Shown piece by piece: positions 58,291-64,000 of a stretch of DNA of 64,000 bases (positions within the stretch are counted from its first letter, which is position 1; the number at the start of each line of letters is the position of its first letter). The stretch comes from Brachypodium distachyon. Taxonomy: Eukaryota > Streptophyta > Magnoliopsida > Poales > Poaceae. The stretch spans positions 2,852,001 to 2,916,000 of the forward strand of contig NC_016133.3 of NCBI RefSeq assembly GCF_000005505.3, in the 5' to 3' direction. The position numbers and the translations under genes are program-made. The notes under the pieces were generated by a model, which was not told where the DNA came from, made no database searches, and worked only from the letters and a program-made list of their open reading frames with translations.

Positions 58291-58577
58291 TTTAGGCTAT
58301 AGTTATCAACTCATTATTGATGTAGTTACCCAACTGTTGAGGGTATACTTATCACCCCAACACCGATGTAGTTATCCGATTGTTCAGGCTATAGTTATCA
58401 ACCTAAAATAGATGTATTTATCAGTTGTCGAGGCCATACTTACCTCCCTAGCAACAATTTAGTTACCCAACTGTTCAGGTTATATTTACCAACCTGACAT
58501 CGACATAGTTATCCAACAACTAATGCGGTTGTTCAGGTTATAGTTATCACATGACATCAATATAGTTATCCATGTAG
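58291..58577. repeat. Diverged tandem array, about 45-bp unit
   Basis: The unit has the form GTTcAGGcTATAGTTATCAACC followed by an ATGTAGTTATCC-like part. Copies start near 58291, 58336, 58382, 58427, 58472 and 58530, so the spacing is 45-46 bases except for the last. The copies are diverged. Confidence 0.75.
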
Positions 58578-59300
58578 GTTTGTACCCTCTGGGGGTGGTA
58601 ACTCTGTCCCTCCAGTTTGAAATTCAACCTTTTTGTGCATTGTGCGGGGTTGGTAACTTCATGCATCCGTTGTTGGTTACTTTATTCATTGCTTGTTGGT
58701 AACTATATGCATGGTGTGTTGGTAAGCCCATGCATCGGATGTTGCTAGCTTTTGTACCACATAAGTTTGTACCCTATGGGATGGTAATTTTGTCCAATTT
58801 TGTCCCTCCCATTGAATGCAAACTTTTATGAACTGTGTAGGTCGGTAACCTTATGCATCATGTGCTGGTCAGTTCATTCATTGCATTCATTGCATGTTGG
58901 TAGCTTTTGTAACATGTGAGTTTGTACCCTATAAGGATGGTAATCTTTCTCCTTCTCATTAAATGTAACTTTTTTGCAGTTTGCGTGGTTGATAACTTCA
59001 TGCATTGAGGATTGATAACTTTATTCATCGCCTGTTGGTAACTATATGCATTGTATCTTGGTAGTTTTTGTACCATGTGGGGGGCGGGGGGGGGGGGGGG
59101 GTTGGTAATTCTTCCCTCCCCCATTTGAATGCGGCTAGCTTTTGTACACTATGTCGGTAACTTATGCACTATGTCGGTACCTTTATGTGTGTTGTGTGTT
59201 GGTAACTTTATTTACAATTGGTCGGTAGCTATCTGCACTACTCAATTATTTGTTGGGAAGCTCATGCATTGTATGTTGGTAACTTTTGCAACATGTAGGA
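58578..59300. repeat. Diverged tandem array, about 155-190-bp unit built on GTTGGTAACTT
   Basis: Larger units start with GTTTGTACCCT at 58578, 58765 and 58920, with a weaker one near 59069. Each holds several GTTGGTAACT and TATGCAT phrases. A G-run interrupts the array at about 59079-59102. No frame is kept through it. Confidence 0.72.
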
Positions 59301-60047
59301 TTTCCCTTGCATTGTGTGTTGATAAGGACGGAGTGGGATGTGCTTTCAGTCTTATGTACAAGATCGACGTTGAACGGGTGGTGGGGGGGGGTAAATATGA
59401 GTCTTTTTTGTTAGATATTACAACGGGTAATTTATGTGGCTACATATGTCGGTTTTTGCTCCAGGTGGATAACATTACAGCATAATAATAGTTGATAACT
59501 TTTTAGATCAAAAAAGTCGTCGGCGCATCTCCTAGTAAGGTCTAATTTTGAAGCTGGTAACTTTTTGTGAATAGTCCGGTAACTTAGCTATTACTAGCTA
59601 GTAACTTTGTGCCCGAAAATAAAGTCATCGAAATATATCCAAGTGGGATCTAGTTTTGGAGTTCTCGTTGCAATGAGAATAATGGTGAAAACAGATTGTA
59701 GATCAGACGTGTCGTTTGAGAGTTAAAACATTTTGAACTTTTGAAATGTGAATGAATCTTGCTGACATCAGCTCCTTTGGCACTGCATGCATGTACATGC
59801 ATCCGTGTGAAGAAAATGAGACGGAAAAAAAGTAGGCATCAAGCCCTCATTTAAAAAGATGTATGCACCCCGCAATCGCTAGGAGTGTTCGGTACATATT
59901 CTAGGTACGAAACGTTTGCCAAATAGCACAGTCCTTTATCTTGTGCAATGAAAAAAATTAGTCTTATTCCAAGCCCTTGTCATGGCATATAAAACATCCA
60001 TTTGAACTAGGTCCAACAAGACTGCTCGGCAGCGTTGATCTTAGCCC
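59301..60047. other. Intergenic sequence, no gene recognised
   Basis: Isolated GGTAACTTT phrases continue to about 59610. The rest has no coding signal or recognised repeat. Confidence 0.35.
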
Positions 60048-60397
60048 ATGATTTTGGAGGGGAGCTCGAGCGGCCTCTGCCCCAAGCCGGCGAGTGATTG
60101 GCTCCGGCTGGCTATGCCCTCCCCTTCTTCCTCCGATTCGTCGGTGAAGATAGTCGGGGAGGCGCCGGCGGTTGCGGTTGGGAAGGTGGATGCGGGAGGG
60201 GGGGGGGGGGGAGGAGGAGGAGGGGGAGGATGCGGCGGAGGCGGGGGTTTGACCTCGAGAACATCACGCGCGCCATTGAGACGTCGAAGCACTCCATCGC
60301 CAATGACGATGCGTGCCGCCTCGCCATCGAGAGGATGCTCGTGGAGGCCTACAACCTCTTCAACGCGGCTCCCCCGATCATCGTCCTTTAAGTAAGC
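60048..60397 (+). other. GC-rich open frames around a G-run, possible gene fragment
   Basis: The frame from 60048 is open to 60395, and the frame from 60098 ends with a coding-like stretch, LENITRAIETSKHSIANDD and following residues to 60391. A run of about 13 G near 60198 separates the parts, so length changes in the run would switch frames. No domain is recognised. It may be a decayed single-exon gene. Confidence 0.3.
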
Positions 60398-60822
60398 ATT
60401 TCCGGCGAGGGGACCGGAAGCCGATGGGGCCGGCAAGGAGCAATTTTGTTTTTGGGTGTTTTCTCCTCTAATTTAGCTAACTATTCGTAAATGTCGAACT
60501 AGTAGATGTAGTGGAACTTAAGTATGTCGACGAATGACGAATTCCGATGATCTGCGATGTGAATCGCGAAAAACCAGCCCCCTATTTATATGAATTTCGC
60601 GCAAAGTTTCAAGTTTTTTGTGTGTTTCGGTTTTCGTATTCGGTATTTGTTCTGCCGAAACTCGGACGGTACCAAATTCTGGAGTTCGGTTGATCCGAAC
60701 TCGATTCGCTCGGGTTCGGTAATGGCTAGAGTTGCTTTGACACACCTCCAAGTCCCAAACCTTTTTGACCGGAGGGTACCCGAGTGGTGTGTGTGTGATC
60801 GTCAATGAAAACTTCTTTACGA

Positions 60823-60873
60823 TTAGAAAACACCTATTACACTTGATCTTAGCCAAAAGTGGGAGAATGGTAT
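60823..60873 (-). pseudogene. U2 snRNA 5' fragment (pseudogene)
   Basis: Read on the minus strand from 60873 it starts ATACC.TTCTC, then has TTTTGGCTAAGATCAAGTG in full. This is the conserved 5' segment of U2 spliceosomal RNA, which pairs with U6. The following branch-point recognition region, GTAGTA in U2, reads GTAATA here, and similarity fades soon after. The Sm site and the 3' stem-loops are absent. I see no plant snRNA upstream element or TATA box at the proper distance. It is therefore a truncated, probably inactive copy. Confidence 0.7.
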
Positions 60874-60999
60874 GTTTTGGCCAAAAGGTACGAATAAAGG
60901 AAATCTCCTTTCTTAAAAAAAAGGAGAGTAGAAAACACCTGATTTTTTCTTCGCTGTGTGGCGATACCCGAGTGACTCCCGACGAGCCCGCAGCTTCAG

Positions 61000-61400
61000 C
61001 GCTCTCATCAGCGGTGCCTCCTCTCTTCTCCGCCACAGCATGCGCGCCACGGCCTAGCTTCCATCCATGCCCGCTTCCCGCCCAAGTGCGCGCCGGGGGA
61101 CTGTCGCTCTGACGCCATGCCGTCCGTGGGGAGCGCCACGCCGCCGTCTCGATCGGCAGCAGCGCAGCACGCTCAGGCTGTGTTCGACGAAATGTCGAGC
61201 CGGCTGTTCGTTTCTTGGATGGCGACCATGATGGCCGTCGTACAAATTTTGGGACGGACGGCCAATCAGCCGTGTGCACTGTGCCTGCAAATCTGCAATG
61301 CGAGGTCCGCGTTTTCTTCTTGACTGCACGAATCCTTCGACGTGGTAGGCTAATCTGATCGCCTTTCCTGTCTGTACTGCTTAGTGGCTGTACTGTTATC
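61000..61400 (+). pseudogene. GC-rich gene fragment, copy C (PPR-like), downstream of receptor 6
   Basis: The best kept of three related fragments. A frame from 61117 reads AAAQHAQAVFDEMSSRLFVSW, which resembles the start of a pentatricopeptide repeat protein (HARAVFDEMP.R.VVSW). It stops at 61323. Related stretches lie at 30200-30610 and 36100-36540. The position, about 0.6 kb beyond the receptor stop, is similar each time. Confidence 0.5.
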
Positions 61401-61689
61401 ATGTTGATCTACTGACACTTTTTTTTTTTGGATAAGATCTACTGACATTTGAAACCTGGTTGCATTGCATTCAAATTACATTTGATCCCTTGCTCGGCCC
61501 AAACATCTGTGGTCTCTACCAACCCAACTTGAACTCTGCATTTAAGGACTGGATTGATGCTTTTAGATAGTTCTTCTATTTTACCTGTACATAACCATTT
61601 TAATTTTAAGATAATGGCAGTAGATCAAAAGATCTACTGTCTTCTCCCTAAAAAAAAGACATACAGTAGTACAGTACAGTATTTGCACT

Positions 61690-61984
61690 CGTCACTTCAA
61701 TTGAAATCCTTCCACTCTTTCACTGTGAAAACAAGGCAATCATTTCACTTATTTTACACTTCCTCCCGCGCCTGCAAAGCATGAGCATACATGATACTTC
61801 AAGAAACATCCTAAAGGAAGATAAGTTTTAGAAAAATGCTTTCCTAAGAAAAGTACGTAAAGTTCAAAATGACAATCTGTGAGGTGCTGTACAAAACAAA
61901 CTGCAAGACTAATCAGAAGTAGCACTTCTAGTGAAGCTGGGAAAACTACATCTACTCCGTGCACCTGAAGTACACAATTATCTA
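61690..61984 (-). repeat. Conserved 3' flank of receptor units, copy at receptor 6
   Basis: Closely matches the flank of receptor 5 (42930-43200), including CACTCTTTCACTGTGAAAAC, TGAGCATACATGATACTTC and CTGGGAAAACTAC. Less similar copies lie at receptors 3 and 4. Probably the 3' untranslated region. Confidence 0.7.
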
Positions 61985-64000
61985 TCATGTGCAATTCATC
62001 CTATCTTGGCTGTTTTTTGTCTCCAGGTGAGCGTCTATACTTGCGAGGCAGGAGACTACTTCCATGATAGTTGGCCTCCTGAATTGATTATTGTCAACAC
62101 ACTTGCAAGCGGCTTCAAGCACCTTCAGCATTTGTTCTTCAAACCCTGTTCCTCGAAGTGTTGGATCCAGGACTTCAATCTGCTTTCCCTCAGACCTCAT
62201 CTGTAGAACCCATGGGACAAGTTCTTTTGATGTAGACAGAACTGGAACAGGTCGCCTTCCTGTTAGCAGCTCAAGCAGAAGTACTCCGAAACTGTACATA
62301 TCACCTCTCAATGTAGCAATCCATGCTTGCCCATACTCAGGTGGAATGTAACCCATAGTACCGACCATCTCAGTTGTGACATGAGTTTTGTTGGGAAGGA
62401 TCAATCTGGCTAGCCCAAAATCTGCAACATAAGCTTTAAATTCTTTGTCCAGTAGGATGTTACTGGATTTGATGTCACGGTGGACAATTTGAGGGTTGCA
62501 GACATCATGGATATAAGAAAGACCCAGGCTTGCTCCTCGTGCAATCTTGAGGCGAGTCGGCCAGTCAAGAAATGTGCTAGCATCATCATCCCTGTTATGA
62601 AGCCAATCATCGAGACTGCCATTCTCCATGTAGGAATATATGAGGAACCTTGAGTTTCCCTGGATGCAGTAACCCCACAGTGGTACAAGATTTTCATGTT
62701 GTGCCATGGAGAGCGCATCAACCTCTGCAGTGAATTCCCTTTCCATCAGACACATTTCACCGTTGAGCTTTTTGATTGCCAGTTTGGAGCCATCTGGTAG
62801 CTCTGCCTTGTAGACTGATCCATAACCTCCACATCCAACTATGTTCTCTTTATCGAAGTTGTTTGTAGCTCTCAAAATGTCAGCGAATTTGAGGATATTT
62901 TCTTCTCCTGTTCCTTGTGGCATCCGCATCACTACTAGTGTTTGCTCTGAACTGGAGTAAAATGAAGATTCTTCAACATCTCCATTATTGTCCCTTCTAT
63001 GTTTTGCTGTAAAACCCTTCATACTGATTGAGACAAGGAGATGCCCTAGCAATGAAAGAATAGCGATGCCCCCAAAGAACACACTTAATGCAATTGCTAA
63101 AACAGCCTTCTTATCTCGTTTTCTCGAGGTCGGGGGTATTGAAGTTGAATCACACTTTTGAGTGAGCATGGAGCCACACAACTTTGGGTTCCCATCAAAA
63201 CTAGTACTCTGAAATGTATTAAACTGGCTTCCATATGGAATAGGCCCTTCTATGTTATTGTTCGAGATGTTGAATGCTGAAAGGAAGTGCAGGCTGTTCA
63301 GTGCAGCTGGGATACCACCTGTGAGATTGTTGCTGGACAAGTCTAGCACCTGCAAGCTTGTGAGGTTGCAAATTGAATTTGGGATCTTTCCAGATAATTT
63401 GTTGAAGCTTAGATCAAGTACAGCAAGCACTTTCAACTGACCAATCTGTGGGGGAATCACACCTGTGAAGTTATTGTAGCTTAGATTCAACACTGTTTTG
63501 AAAGCTGTAACCACTCGGTATTGAAGTGCTGGAGCACCATAAACAGGCAGCTCAAAGACCCTTGGGTCCGAATGAGTTGCATTCTCAGTTGATTTTAGCA
63601 TTGGCATCTCCATCAAGGTTAACGGGATTTCTCCTGTAAGACTGTTGTTTGACACATCCATAAAGAAGAGATGGCTTAGGGAGTTGATCCATCCTGGCAT
63701 TGGTCCAGTTAGTTGATTGTCACTTAAAAGTAACATCTCCATATTTGTTACCCTTGATATCCATAGAGGTATTTTTCCTGTCAATTGGCAACCTCCAATG
63801 TCAAAAACCTTGAGATTCTCAAAACCAACAATTCCGTCATCGTCTGGCATGAGCTCTCCCCTGAAGTTCTCCCCGATAAGTAGGGTGGCGAGGTTCCTGC
63901 TGCTCTTAAGGATGTAAAGTGCATTTGTGATGTTACTGAAAGAGTTTGTGGCAAGTGATAGGAAGGTGAGATACTTCAGATTGCTTATTCTTGGCGAAAG
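61985..64000 (-). CDS. LRR receptor kinase 6, PSKR/PSYR-like, 5' end beyond the window
   Basis: The open frame continues without a stop from 61985 to the right edge, about 671 codons. The Met at 63850 is internal (FRGELMPDDDG), not the start. The visible part holds the later LRRs (including NLKYLTFLSLATNSFSNIT at the edge), the island and one membrane helix (LAIALSVFFGGIAILSLLGH). The kinase is complete, with GCGGYG, the AIKK lysine, HRD and DFG. The visible part has no lesion. It is very close to receptors 4 and 5 by eye, in kinase as well as 3' flank. The missing N-terminal third decides whether the gene is functional. Confidence 0.93.
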   Translation of the reverse strand, partial: LSPRISNLKYLTFLSLATNSFSNITNALYILKSSRNLATLLIGENFRGELMPDDDGIVGFENLKVFDIGGCQLTGKIPLWISRVTNMEMLLLSDNQLTGPMPGWINSLSHLFFMDVSNNSLTGEIPLTLMEMPMLKSTENATHSDPRVFELPVYGAPALQYRVVTAFKTVLNLSYNNFTGVIPPQIGQLKVLAVLDLSFNKLSGKIPNSICNLTSLQVLDLSSNNLTGGIPAALNSLHFLSAFNISNNNIEGPIPYGSQFNTFQSTSFDGNPKLCGSMLTQKCDSTSIPPTSRKRDKKAVLAIALSVFFGGIAILSLLGHLLVSISMKGFTAKHRRDNNGDVEESSFYSSSEQTLVVMRMPQGTGEENILKFADILRATNNFDKENIVGCGGYGSVYKAELPDGSKLAIKKLNGEMCLMEREFTAEVDALSMAQHENLVPLWGYCIQGNSRFLIYSYMENGSLDDWLHNRDDDASTFLDWPTRLKIARGASLGLSYIHDVCNPQIVHRDIKSSNILLDKEFKAYVADFGLARLILPNKTHVTTEMVGTMGYIPPEYGQAWIATLRGDMYSFGVLLLELLTGRRPVPVLSTSKELVPWVLQMRSEGKQIEVLDPTLRGTGFEEQMLKVLEAACKCVDNNQFRRPTIMEVVSCLASIDAHLETKNSQDRMNCT

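Noticed and set aside
58291..58577. CRISPR-like regular array
   Set aside because: The repeats are diverged and contiguous, without unique spacers, and the sequence is a plant nuclear region.
60518..61402. 294-codon minus-strand frame
   Set aside because: It runs across the U2 fragment and the PPR-like fragment in the opposite sense and has no recognisable domain. Probably chance.
1..64000. A wholly new multi-gene system
   Set aside because: Every well-supported gene belongs to a known plant class (CACTA proteins, MIP1/DUF547, LRR receptor kinases). No unexplained set of linked intact genes was found.

Overview
The window looks like nuclear DNA from a grass, most likely a pooid with a compact genome such as a Brachypodium relative. 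The signs are plant introns with GT..AG borders, a BARE/Angela-type Ty1-copia solo LTR, several Stowaway MITEs, a CACTA element, and a tandem array of intronless plant LRR receptor kinases. The species is inferred, not shown. No bacterial, viral or organellar segment was recognised.

Layout. (a) 1-893: flank with no gene recognised. (b) 897-13092: a 12.2-kb CACTA (En/Spm) transposon with matching termini and a TCA target duplication. It carries a decayed TNP2-type transposase gene (1328-6846), interrupted by a 1535-bp solo LTR (2975-4509), and a second decayed gene (9086-12493) for a coiled, basic protein with a Ulp1/C48-protease-like end. Arrays of a TATCAGTGGCGG motif lie at both ends and also just before the internal promoter of the second gene. 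(c) 13281-17929: an intact-looking 12-exon gene for a MIP1 leucine-zipper plus DUF547 protein. Its TATA box lies only about 190 bp from the CACTA end. (d) 19877-64000: six tandem, same-strand (minus) LRR receptor kinases of the PSKR/PSYR class. Three are intact (19877-23008, 25945-29127, 37033-40203), one is a clear pseudogene split by a 1010-bp solo LTR (31061-35242), one is open except for a single frameshift near its 5' end (43201-46343), and one runs off the right edge (61985-64000).

The receptor units share flanks as well as coding sequence. A 3' flank, a GC-rich PPR-like gene fragment and a 5' flank recur beside several copies, so the cluster grew by duplication of units of several kilobases. 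One 5' flank copy (56612-57170) has no receptor attached, which suggests that a further copy was lost.

The 47.4-61 kb interval between the fifth and sixth receptors is repeat-rich. It holds MITEs, a roughly 1.35-kb imperfect inverted repeat that could fold into a long hairpin (50587-51940), diverged tandem arrays (58291-59300), a small kinase-like gene fragment, and a 5' fragment of U2 snRNA on the minus strand (60823-60873).

The intact receptors would sit in the plasma membrane, with an extracellular LRR domain and a cytoplasmic RD-type kinase. By family analogy they could bind sulfated peptides, but no ligand can be read from the sequence. I found no convincing wholly new system. The best leads are the inverted-repeat locus, the internal transposase-type motif arrays of the CACTA element, and the duplication history of the receptor cluster.
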